7,433 bases of DNA, from contig CAYZYO010000105.1 of NCBI GenBank assembly GCA_964482585.1, positions 1 to 7,433 of the forward strand. Reading direction: 5' to 3'. The notes beneath the pieces were generated by a model, which was not told where the DNA came from, did no database searches, and was given only the letters and a program-made list of their open reading frames with translations. This DNA comes from CAYZYO01 sp964482585. GTDB taxonomy: Bacteria > Bacillota > Syntrophomonadia > Syntrophomonadales > Syntrophomonadaceae. This document shows positions 1 to 5,604 of the stretch, piece by piece. Numbering within the stretch: position 1 is the first letter of the stretch; every line of letters begins with the position of its first letter. The position numbers and the translations under genes are program-made.

Positions 1-603
1 ACCTGTATCGGCAGCAGTTACACTGTTGTGAGCATTTACATCATAAGGCCATCTCCAGAAAACGGTTTTACTAATTGTAACAGCACCATTTTCAACAGTG
101 TCAGTAATAACATAATTACCATTCGAACCTGATATGGTCGTATTTGTTGCCATATCAATAATGGCATCTTCAAGCTCATCAAGATCATAATAAATGGTAG
201 TAAAATTGTCCAAAGAATACTGAAGCGGTACTTTATTAGCCGCGTCACCACTCTTGGTAAAGTTAAATACGAGATCAGCATCTACATCTGCATCGTAGGT
301 AAATTCCACCGTAAAGGAACCCTTAATCCCTGGGGCAATTAGATAATCGTCACCCTCTTTTTCATAAATATTAGTAGTATAGTCATGATCCCAAATAGGC
401 AAATCTATTTCTGTTCCGCCCAGTTCATCCTCATCAAAGTTACCAGTAAAGCTCCACCTGGCCACCAACGCCGTATCCTGCCCGGCATATTCGCTGGTGT
501 ACTTGGCAAAGGTTCCTGACAGCATTACAGTTGAAATCAAGCAGACTACCAGGAGCAGAGCACAGACTCTGAAAGTGTTCCTGTTCTTTTTCGTGTTACT
601 CAT
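1..603 (-). CDS. TasA/camelysin-like exported protein, probable SipW substrate (3' end missing)
   Basis: Reading from the ATG at 603 gives 201 codons open to the window edge, so the C-terminus is missing. The N-terminus is a signal peptide: basic residues KK at 5-6 and R at 8, a hydrophobic stretch at about 14-30 (CALLLVVCLISTVMLSG), then TFA-KYT, with a likely cut after Ala33. The mature part begins with residues typical of this class (KYTSEYAGQDTALVARWSF), followed by a secreted, Asp- and Thr-rich, beta-type sequence and a Trp-rich FWRWPYD segment near residue 181. TasA and camelysin relatives are exported by SipW-type peptidases and form fibres or surface-bound proteins. The gene lies 152 bases downstream of sipW. 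An AGGGGGAG ribosome binding site sits 9 bases before the ATG. Assignment rests on the signal type and neighbour; the exact subfamily and function are not determined. Confidence 0.8.
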   Translation of the reverse strand, partial: MSNTKKNRNTFRVCALLLVVCLISTVMLSGTFAKYTSEYAGQDTALVARWSFTGNFDEDELGGTEIDLPIWDHDYTTNIYEKEGDDYLIAPGIKGSFTVEFTYDADVDADLVFNFTKSGDAANKVPLQYSLDNFTTIYYDLDELEDAIIDMATNTTISGSNGNYVITDTVENGAVTISKTVFWRWPYDVNAHNSVTAADTG

Positions 604-632
604 AATTCCTATCTCCCCCTTTTTTTAAAATT

Positions 633-668
633 TTACAATTTTCCGGTAACGCTCGACTTACTTATCAA
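633..668 (-). other. Possible 11-codon leader ORF with strong ribosome binding site
   Basis: Between sipW and the TasA-like gene the minus strand carries AAGGGGAGGTGG followed closely by a TTG (668-666) and an 11-codon frame ending in TAA at 633-635. The encoded peptide would be MISKSSVTGKL. This ribosome binding site is as good as those of the flanking genes but has no other gene to serve. It may be a leader peptide, a relic of a lost gene, or chance purine richness. No homology is claimed. Confidence 0.2.
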
Positions 669-755
669 GTCCCACCTCCCCTTAATGAGTGCTTATATCG
701 TCGAACTACTATCTGATATCTGATAAATCTATATCATCAGGTTGTCAGCTTAAGG

Positions 756-1400
756 TTATCCTCCTGCTTTCGACTCGTTATTTTCTCTTTGAGCTGCCTT
801 TAGGGCTTCCAGCTCTGCTTCCAGTTCGGCTTCCCGGTTCCCCTTTTTCCTGCTGCGGCTGCGGACTGCCATATCATATACTATGAATAAGCAGAGAGGG
901 GTTACTACAAATATTAATAAGCCCATGGGGGTCTGCAAGAACATAGCCAGGTGGCCTATTCCGCCAACCCGCCCCAGGTATATGCCTTCTAACATCTCCG
1001 CTGTTACCGCACTGGCATCGGAACCGACATTAGCATCACCTTTGGTTAGGAACGATACAGTACCATTTTCATTCATAATTCCGGTAACTCTATGGGTAAC
1101 TGCCGCATCTGCACTCCTGTCAGTGCGAAAGGTAATAATATCGTCTTGGGAGATGTTCTCGGCAGCAGTTTCCCGGGTTAAAATCATATCCCCGGTTAAA
1201 ATAGCCGGCTCCATAGACCCGGATAAGACTATAAAAGGCTTATACCCCATAAAATCCGGCACTTTATCCGGGTAGATATAGGATTTAACAATCATAGTCC
1301 CATTAACTATAATAATCAGGGTAAAAAAAATACAAACAGCAATTCCAAGCGAGTTTAAAACCCTGCTATACCCTGCTTTCTCCAGTCTTTTATCTTCCAT
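756..1400 (-). CDS. sipW: Signal peptidase I, SipW (ER-type) family
   Basis: This 214-residue membrane protease removes signal peptides from exported proteins at the outer face of the membrane. A first membrane segment spans about residues 17-37. The catalytic serine is in VLSGSMEP (Ser62). The second catalytic residue is a histidine, THRV (His103), where ordinary bacterial type I peptidases have lysine; this marks the archaeal/ER-like SipW class. The box-E motif KGDANVGSD follows at 120-128, with Asp122 and Asp128. A second membrane segment lies at about 157-176, followed by a basic stretch (RSRSRKK) and a Glu/Ala/Leu-rich cytoplasmic tail that could be a short coiled coil. The ATG at 1400 has GGAGG 7 bases upstream. 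The next gene encodes a SipW-type substrate, so the two probably form an export pair. The membrane topology and length fit the family. Confidence 0.93.
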   Translation of the reverse strand: MEDKRLEKAGYSRVLNSLGIAVCIFFTLIIIVNGTMIVKSYIYPDKVPDFMGYKPFIVLSGSMEPAILTGDMILTRETAAENISQDDIITFRTDRSADAAVTHRVTGIMNENGTVSFLTKGDANVGSDASAVTAEMLEGIYLGRVGGIGHLAMFLQTPMGLLIFVVTPLCLFIVYDMAVRSRSRKKGNREAELEAELEALKAAQRENNESKAGG

Positions 1401-1456
1401 AACCCAGCCTCCAAATTCACGTAATTAAGAACAAAATACTGATGTTCCCTCATGCC

Positions 1457-1477
1457 CCGCAGAATACAGCCACTGGT
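1457..1477 (+). repeat. 21-bp dispersed direct repeat, copy 1
   Basis: An exact 21-base match to 1806-1826, beginning CCGCAGAATACAG and ending CCACTGGT. Both copies are preceded by CATG and followed by an A-rich run, so the similarity extends to about 30 bases. No coding or regulatory role is evident. Confidence 0.8.
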
Positions 1478-1493
1478 CAAAATAGAGTAGATG

Positions 1494-1530
1494 ATTAACC
1501 ACAGATGAACACAGATTCACGCAGATATTA
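1494..1530 (+). repeat. Dispersed repeat ATTAACCACAGAT, inverted partner of 3161-3197
   Basis: The stretch starts ATTAACCACAGAT and continues with ACAC and GATT blocks to CAGATAT. The same sequence, imperfect after the first 13 bases, occurs in reverse orientation at 3161-3197. The two therefore flank most of the repeat region as inverted copies. From memory, similar ACCACAGATGAACACAGAT strings occur between genes in many bacteria; this was not checked. Confidence 0.65.
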
Positions 1531-1611
1531 TTGTTTTTTGTTTTGATAAGTATCTGAAACAATTTATAATACTTTACTCTTAACTCTGCAGTTAACCCCT
1601 AATTCTTATAT

Positions 1612-1635
1612 ATCTTATACCGTATCTTATACCGT
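1612..1635 (+). repeat. 12-bp perfect tandem duplication at REP edge
   Basis: ATCTTATACCGT occurs twice in succession (1612-1623 and 1624-1635). The second copy runs into the ACCGT that opens the first REP-like doublet. It could be a slippage product or a footprint of element insertion. Confidence 0.8.
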
Positions 1636-1705
1636 AGAGGCGACTTCAGTCGCCGTCCTCCACACTGAATCTCGACTGGTCGGCAACTGAAGTCGCCTCT
1701 ACGGT
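1631..1705. repeat. REP-like doublet (inverted pair), copy 1
   Basis: Left arm 1631-1655 and right arm 1681-1705 are 25-base inverted repeats with one mismatch (a G-T wobble when read on the minus strand), separated by 25 bases. Each arm holds a GTAG tetranucleotide followed by a small palindrome, GGCGACT-TC-AGTCGCC on the left (1639-1654). A GTAG head plus a hairpin, arranged as an inverted pair, is the layout described for REP/BIME elements moved by RAYT (REP-associated tyrosine) transposases. No such transposase is in the window, so the element would be non-autonomous. The family name is inference from this layout. Confidence 0.75.
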
Positions 1706-1793
1706 TTATACATTGCTGGGGTTTTTCCAAAACGCCAGTGCCTACCCAACTTATCTAAGTAAGGTGATTGCATTAAGCGTTTACTTTCGTATT
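1706..1793 (+). repeat. Tail module attached to REP doublet, copy 1
   Basis: This 88-base stretch matches 3290-3378, directly after each of the two near-identical REP-like doublets. Best-kept blocks are AACGCCAGTGC (1731-1741), CCAACTTATCTAAGTAA and TTTCGTATT at the end. ACTTA-TC-TAAGT (1749-1760) is a small hairpin. Together with the doublet this makes a direct repeat of about 163 bases. Confidence 0.75.
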
Positions 1794-1805
1794 AACCCCC
1801 CATGG

Positions 1806-1826
1806 CCGCAGAATACAGCCACTGGT
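1806..1826 (+). repeat. 21-bp dispersed direct repeat, copy 2
   Basis: Exact second copy of the sequence at 1457-1477, same orientation, about 350 bases away. It lies just beyond the tail module of the first REP-like doublet. Confidence 0.8.
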
Positions 1827-1884
1827 GAAAAACAGCCTTATGCAAGCTGAGCGTAAAGCTAAGGATCTTTATCTTGATTATTAA

Positions 1885-1905
1885 GAAGATTCGCTCAGAA
1901 TGACA
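1885..1905 (+). repeat. Short CTCAGAATGACA-type dispersed motif
   Basis: AGAAGATTCGCTCAGAATGACA contains ATTC-GCTCA-GAAT, a small inverted repeat. It resembles the longer motif at 3064-3091 (CTCAGGATGACA) in the same orientation. From memory, strings of this kind are common between genes in many bacterial genomes. Confidence 0.4.
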
Positions 1906-1921
1906 ATAGATTAATTTCATT

Positions 1922-2685
1922 ATTAATGTATTAAAGAAAAAACTAAAAAATGCCCCTACCAAAACGATAGCGGCCGGTTGCGTCTCCAGCTACTGTGAGT
2001 TAGACGCCCATCATTACCACTCACAGATCATTGCTTCCGCGTTCCCTTATTCTCTTTATCCTTCTACTTTTTATGGCATCTACACAACTAATATATTCAA
2101 ACAAACAACAAAAAATACCCCTACCAAAAACGATAGCGGCCGGTTGCGTCTCCAGCTGCTGTGAGTTAGACGCCCATCATTACCACTCACAGATCATTGC
2201 TTCCGCGTTCCCTTANNNNNNNNNNNNNNNNNNNNNNNNNNNNNNNNNNNNNNNNNNNNNNNNNNNNNNNNNNNNNNNNNNNNNNNNNNNNNNNNNNNNN
2301 NNNNNNNNNNNNNNNCGCCCATCATTACCACTCACAGATCATTGCTTCCGCGTTCCCTTATTCTCTTTATTTTTCAACCTTTTTCTGGCATCTACACAAC
2401 TAATATATTCAAACAAACAACAAAAAATGCCCCTACCAAAAACGATAGCGGCCGGTTGCGTCTCCAGCTACCGTGAGTTAGACGCCCATCATTACCACTC
2501 ACAGATCATTGCTTCCGCGTTCCCTTATTCTCTTTATTTTTCAACCTTTTTCTGGCATCTACACAACTAATATATTCAAACAAACAACAAAAAATGCCCC
2601 TACCAAAAACGATAGCGGCCGGTTGCGTCTCCAGCTACCGTGAGTTAGACGCCCATCATTACCACTCACAGATCATTGCTTCCGC
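1922..2685. repeat. Tandem array of 165-167 bp units, at least five copies
   Basis: Units recur with the landmark T(G/A)CCCCTACC at 1951, 2116, 2428 and 2595, giving periods of 165 (first pair) and 167 (last pair). A further partial copy starts just after the N gap at 2316. The left end is diverged and the last unit stops at 2685 after GCTTCCGC. The core carries two interleaved inverted repeats: GCGTCT with AGACGC, and CTGTGAGT with ACTCACAG (unit 1: 1980-1985/2002-2007 and 1993-2000/2019-2026). They could form a pseudoknot. Units 4 and 5 have CCGTGAGT, which gives one mismatch on the plus strand but a G-U wobble on the minus strand. The between-core linker is AT-rich and varies most. It is probably not coding, because 167 is not a multiple of three. 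Confidence 0.9.
2216..2315. other. Assembly gap (100 N)
   Basis: Exactly 100 Ns interrupt the tandem array, the usual placeholder for a gap of unknown length. The left side ends at CGTTCCCTTA of one unit and the right side resumes at CGCCCATC of another. In the intact unit the same interval (2361-2482) is 122 bases, so the true gap is expected to be about 122 plus a multiple of about 166. Confidence 0.95.
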
Positions 2686-2756
2686 AAAGACATTTATGTA
2701 ACTAATTCCATACTAGAAGACAACTTGTAACGTAGGAAGTTATTTCTAGTAATATA

Positions 2757-2786
2757 ATAATGCAGTAAATATATAGTCTATGTCAA
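2757..2786 (-). promoter_or_regulatory. Possible sigma-70-type promoter reading into the array
   Basis: On the minus strand TTGACA (2786-2781) is a perfect -35 box. After 18 bases comes CATTAT (2762-2757), matching the -10 consensus at four of six positions. Transcription would start near 2750 and run leftward through the tandem array. The surrounding DNA is very AT-rich, so a chance match is possible. Confidence 0.35.
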
Positions 2787-2858
2787 GACAAAAATTTATA
2801 ATTTATTAATGATTCATTCTTAATTTTAATGCGAAAAGGAGTATTTATTCATCATATA

Positions 2859-2931
2859 CCATAGGGGAGACTTCAGTCTCCCCTAAAATCGATTATACCT
2901 GCTAGCCCGAAACTAAAGTCTCCTCCAAGAT
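2859..2931. repeat. Diverged REP-like doublet
   Basis: The left arm has ACCATAG followed by a perfect palindrome, AGGGGAGACT-TC-AGTCTCCCCT (2863-2884). Relative to the other two doublets GGCGACT has become GGAGACT and the pairing half AGTCGCC has become AGTCTCC, so pairing is kept. The right arm (about 2908-2926, AACTAAAGTCTCCTCCA) is a degraded inverted copy. No tail module follows it. Confidence 0.6.
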
Positions 2932-3063
2932 ACAAAAATTAGGGTTTTCTGCAGTAGATCCTTTAAAAATTGTTTAATGTTAACTTTGTTTTTAATAGTT
3001 TGAGAGTTTTGCATAATTAAAAAATCCGGCATGATAATTCTGAACATTAGCGATGAATCTTCA

Positions 3064-3091
3064 GATCCTTCGGCTTTGCCTCAGGATGACA
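3064..3091 (+). repeat. Dispersed hairpin motif GATCCTTCGGC...CAGGATGACA
   Basis: An interrupted stem, ATCCT-TC-GGC, pairs with GCC-TC-AGGAT around a TTT loop. It resembles the shorter motif near 1885-1905. Such GATCCTTCG/CAGGATGACA strings are, from memory, widespread intergenic repeats; no function is assigned here. Confidence 0.45.
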
Positions 3092-3160
3092 TTGCTAAAA
3101 TACCTGTCTAATGATACAAAAAAAAGCTTATTACACAAAATTCCTAGTTAATAAAACTTT

Positions 3161-3197
3161 TATATCTGTGCCTAATCCGTGTGTATCTGTGGTTAAT
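3161..3197 (-). repeat. Dispersed repeat, inverted partner of 1494-1530
   Basis: Read on the minus strand this begins ATTAACCACAGAT and continues with ACAC, GGATTA and CACAGATAT, matching 1494-1530 with several differences and one gap. It lies 17 bases from the second intact REP-like doublet. Confidence 0.65.
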
Positions 3198-3213
3198 AAA
3201 AAACTCTTCACAT

Positions 3214-3289
3214 ACCGTAGAGGCGACTTCAGTCGCCGATCAGCCGCAAATCAGGGTATCAGGGCGGCGACTGAAGTCGCCTCTACGGT
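3214..3289. repeat. REP-like doublet (inverted pair), copy 2, perfect arms
   Basis: The arms 3214-3238 and 3265-3289 are perfect 25-base inverted repeats around a 26-base loop. Each arm contains GTAG plus the GGCGACT/AGTCGCC palindrome. The loop differs from that of copy 1 while the arms agree, as expected if the arms are the selected or mobilised part. It lies about 95 bases beyond the aroK stop; in an aroK transcript it would form a strong hairpin, followed 13 bases later by a T6 run (AAGAGTTTTTT on the minus strand). That is too distant for a standard terminator but could end or protect the transcript. Confidence 0.8.
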
Positions 3290-3378
3290 CTATCCGGTTG
3301 TTCCGGTTTTACCGAAACGCCAGTGCGTAGCCAACTTATCTAAGTAATATGACTGCGTTAGGCATCTATTTTCGTATT
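3290..3378 (+). repeat. Tail module attached to REP doublet, copy 2
   Basis: Second copy of the module at 1706-1793, ending 5 bases from the aroK stop codon. AACGCCAGT (3316-3324) can pair with ACTGCGTT (3352-3359) with a single bulged C, enclosing the hairpin ACTTA-TC-TAAGT (3334-3345). Conserved blocks coincide with these structures. Confidence 0.75.
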
Positions 3379-3382
3379 TATA

Positions 3383-3892
3383 TTAATATCCAATATTATC
3401 TATAATCTCCCCCACAATTTGTTCCAACTGTTTTCCAACTGTATTGACCTTGAAATCTGCGCAGGAGTAATATTTTTCCCTTTGCTGCAGCATCTCTTTT
3501 ATATCTTCAATTGTGGTATTCTTTTTTAACAGCGGTCTGGTTCCTTTTTTGCGGTTAACCCTTTCCAGTATTTCTTCCGGGGTTGACTCCAGGCATATTA
3601 ATACTCCATTTTCCTGTAGTGCTTTTATATTATCCTTATCCAGGATTGCCCCACCCCCGGTTGCCACAACCAAACCATTTCGTTTTCCCAGTTTTTGCAC
3701 CATCAATTTTTCTTCAGATCGAAATCTAACCTCTCCATAACGGCGAAATATCTGGGTTATTAATAACCCGGTTACCTTTTCTATCTCCCGGTCCATATCA
3801 ATGAATTCCAGGTTTAACCTTTCCGCAAGTTTTACCCCTACCGCACTTTTACCGGTACCCATGAATCCGATTAAAACTATATTTTTTCCCAT
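3383..3892 (-). CDS. aroK: Shikimate kinase
   Basis: A cytoplasmic P-loop kinase that phosphorylates shikimate with ATP to shikimate 3-phosphate. Numbering from the ATG at 3892 (169 residues), Walker A is GFMGTGKS at 9-16, with Lys15. The shikimate-binding aspartates are in FIDMD (Asp32, Asp34), the FRSEE arginine is Arg58, the GGG loop is 79-81, the lid arginine is in TRPLL (Arg119), and the late arginine is in QQREKYY (Arg138). Length and motif spacing are normal for AroK. A GTG two codons upstream (3898) is also in frame, but AAAAAGGTG lies 5 bases before the ATG and overlaps that GTG, so the ATG is preferred. The start overlaps the end of aroC by 16 bases, implying translational coupling. 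It is the last gene of the aro block; repeats begin 5 bases past its stop. Confidence 0.96.
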   Translation of the reverse strand: MGKNIVLIGFMGTGKSAVGVKLAERLNLEFIDMDREIEKVTGLLITQIFRRYGEVRFRSEEKLMVQKLGKRNGLVVATGGGAILDKDNIKALQENGVLICLESTPEEILERVNRKKGTRPLLKKNTTIEDIKEMLQQREKYYSCADFKVNTVGKQLEQIVGEIIDNIGY

Positions 3893-5064
3893 TTCCACAC
3901 CTTTTTCATATATTTATTGTAGCTGCAATAGGCTGCATTAATCTGAGTGAAGCTATCATTCCCAAACTTCTCCAAAAAGGCCCCGGCAATACCATAAGCC
4001 ATCATAGCTTCACCTACAACTGCTGCTGCCGGTACTGCACAGATATCTGAACGCTCTACATCAGCCTGTTCCTCACACCATAAATCAGTATTAACACTTG
4101 TAAGCGGCTTATAGAGAGTAGGTATTGGTTTCATATAGGCCCTAGCCCATATTGTTTCACCATTACTCATCCCGCCTTCTAACCCCCCTGCCCGATTAGT
4201 CTTGCGATATATTCTTTTATCCTGGCTAAAAAATAGCTGGTCGTGTACCCTTGAACCCGGGATGCCAGCATTTTCTATCCCTTCACCAATCTCTACTGCC
4301 TTGATAGCAGGTATACTCATTAATAAGCTGCTAATCTTTCCATCGAGTCTTCTATCCCAGCTGACATAACTGCCAAGTCCTGGAGGCACCCCTAATACTC
4401 CAACTTCAAAACTCCCTCCCAGAGATTCTCCGCTGCTTCTGGCCCGGTCTATTAGTTCTTTTATTTCCTCTTCACCGGTTTTATCAAAACAGTGCATATC
4501 TGAAGCATCAATTATGCTATTCAGCTCTTTATAGTTGTTTAATTCAAATTTGGCAGCCTTAACAACTGCTCCACCAACAGATACTACCTGGCTGTATATA
4601 TATATACCAAATTTCTCTAACAGCATTTTAAAAAAAGCTCCGGCTGCAACCCGCACCGCTGTCTCCCTGGCACTTGCCCTTTCCAGTATGTTGCGCATAT
4701 CAGGTTGGTTATACTTAATAGCCCCGGGCAGATCAGCATGCCCCGGACGGGGTCTTTTTACCGCTCTTTCCTCGATCCTGCTGCACTCACCGGTATTCAT
4801 GGTTTCCTGCCAATTTTCATAATCTTTATTCCTGATCAGGAAACTTATAGGACTTCCCAGGGTTTTCTGGTCTCTCACCCCAGAAAATATCTCTACCTGG
4901 TCATTTTCTACAGCCATTCTACCCCCACGGCCGTAACCCTTCTGCCTCCTCTGCAGCTGTTCATTGATATATTTTTCACTAATTAATATACCTGAAGGCA
5001 TACCTTCTATGATTCCTATAAGGCCTTTGCCATGTGATTCTCCTGATGAAAGAAATTTGAGCAA
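3877..5064 (-). CDS. aroC: Chorismate synthase
   Basis: This enzyme converts 5-enolpyruvylshikimate 3-phosphate to chorismate using reduced FMN, the last step of the common aromatic pathway. The 395-residue sequence opens with MLKFLSSGESHG, the family signature with its conserved histidine. It continues with GYGRGGRM near 43-50, RPGHADLPGAIKY near 104-117, RASARETAVRVAAGA near 129-143, the SWDRRLDGKISS segment in the centre, and NRAGGLEGGMSNGE. RSDICAVPAAAVVGEAM is near the C-terminus. The start codon is TTG; a TAG stop lies two codons upstream in frame, so no longer form is possible, and AGGGGGGAT provides the ribosome binding site. That site overlaps the stop codon of the preceding gene, 13 bases away. 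The length is typical, with no sign of damage. Confidence 0.97.
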   Translation of the reverse strand: MLKFLSSGESHGKGLIGIIEGMPSGILISEKYINEQLQRRQKGYGRGGRMAVENDQVEIFSGVRDQKTLGSPISFLIRNKDYENWQETMNTGECSRIEERAVKRPRPGHADLPGAIKYNQPDMRNILERASARETAVRVAAGAFFKMLLEKFGIYIYSQVVSVGGAVVKAAKFELNNYKELNSIIDASDMHCFDKTGEEEIKELIDRARSSGESLGGSFEVGVLGVPPGLGSYVSWDRRLDGKISSLLMSIPAIKAVEIGEGIENAGIPGSRVHDQLFFSQDKRIYRKTNRAGGLEGGMSNGETIWARAYMKPIPTLYKPLTSVNTDLWCEEQADVERSDICAVPAAAVVGEAMMAYGIAGAFLEKFGNDSFTQINAAYCSYNKYMKKVWKWEKI

Positions 5065-5077
5065 CCACTAATCCCCC

Positions 5078-5590
5078 CTATTTTTTTTTAATATATCCTC
5101 CCCGAAAATATTTGGGTTCCATGAACACTACAAAAGCATGGGGATCTTTTTCATAAATTCTATCAGCTACCATGCCTGCCATATTACGTTTAATAACAAT
5201 ACTGAGTACCAGTTTGGGACCCGCCTTTCCTATTGCTTCCCATGAGGTTACCGGAAAACCCTCATCCCTTAATTCATGGATAATATGTAGATGTTCCCGG
5301 TCGATTGTGGCTTGTATACCACGGTATCCCAGGGCCAGCTTTTCCTCAATAATACTTCCAACTAATACCCCTAAAGCAAACCCTGAACAAAAAACGATTA
5401 GTTTAATCGGGTCATTGAGGGCTCCGATCACCAGGGCCAATGCCAGGGTGTATACCAGTATTTCAAAAAAGCCAATGACTGCAGCCGGTATTTTGCTGCC
5501 GCGTATGATTAAAATAAAGCGAATAGTACCCAGGGAAACATCTATTATCCGGGCGAAAAATATAAATAATAATTCCAGGGTTAATAGCAT
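5078..5590 (-). CDS. UPF0316 family membrane protein (DUF5698/DUF2179)
   Basis: A 170-residue protein of the UPF0316 family, whose Bacillus member is YebE; the function is unknown. Three membrane segments are likely, at about residues 4-27, 36-57 and 62-82. The conserved RIIDVSLGTIRFI and GFFEILVYTLALA stretches fall in the first two. The C-terminal part, from about residue 88 (YRGIQATID...), is soluble and resembles the DUF2179 domain also found at the end of YitT-type proteins, with the conserved DPHAFVVF near 149-156. AGGAG lies 7 bases before the ATG. The gene sits 14 bases after the pseudopilin and 13 bases before aroC, in the middle of the aro operon, but nothing in the sequence ties it to aromatic biosynthesis. 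Confidence 0.88.
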   Translation of the reverse strand: MLLTLELLFIFFARIIDVSLGTIRFILIIRGSKIPAAVIGFFEILVYTLALALVIGALNDPIKLIVFCSGFALGVLVGSIIEEKLALGYRGIQATIDREHLHIIHELRDEGFPVTSWEAIGKAGPKLVLSIVIKRNMAGMVADRIYEKDPHAFVVFMEPKYFRGGYIKKK

Positions 5591-5604
5591 TGTACTTCTC
5601 CTTT

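Larger units (their letters stand above)
1401..3382. other. Nearly 2 kb gene-free repeat region
   Basis: No credible protein gene is present between aroK and sipW. Open frames here run across repeats, Ns or REP-like hairpins and lack ribosome binding sites. The stretch holds three REP-like doublets, a tandem array with an assembly gap, two copies of a tail module and several short dispersed repeats, listed separately. The remaining parts, about 1531-1610, 1827-1886, 2686-2756, 2787-2858 and 2932-3060, are AT-rich and show nothing I can name. Confidence 0.75.

Noticed and set aside
36..281. 81-codon minus-strand frame inside the TasA-like gene
   Set aside because: It is out of frame with a 201-codon frame that has a signal peptide and a ribosome binding site, so it is a shadow.
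710..745. Inverted repeat TGATAT/ATATCA as operator or terminator after sipW
   Set aside because: Only 5-6 bp stems in AT-rich DNA, no T tract and no known operator pattern.
2031..2570. Long open frame across the tandem array, a possible repeat protein
   Set aside because: It runs through 100 Ns, lacks a ribosome binding site, and the 167-base period would shift the frame in each further unit.
1922..2685. CRISPR array
   Set aside because: Whole 165-167 bp units are near-identical; there are no short repeats separated by unique spacers and no cas genes.
3111..3347. 78-codon plus-strand frame
   Set aside because: It consists of the dispersed repeat, the REP-like hairpin and the tail module, with no ribosome binding site or recognisable protein features.
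3316..3366. Integron attC-like site: GCCAAC and GTTAGGC boxes with a bulged base
   Set aside because: The boxes do not form proper R and L pairs, the copy at 1731-1780 has ATTAAGC instead, the element is too short, and no integrase or cassette is seen.
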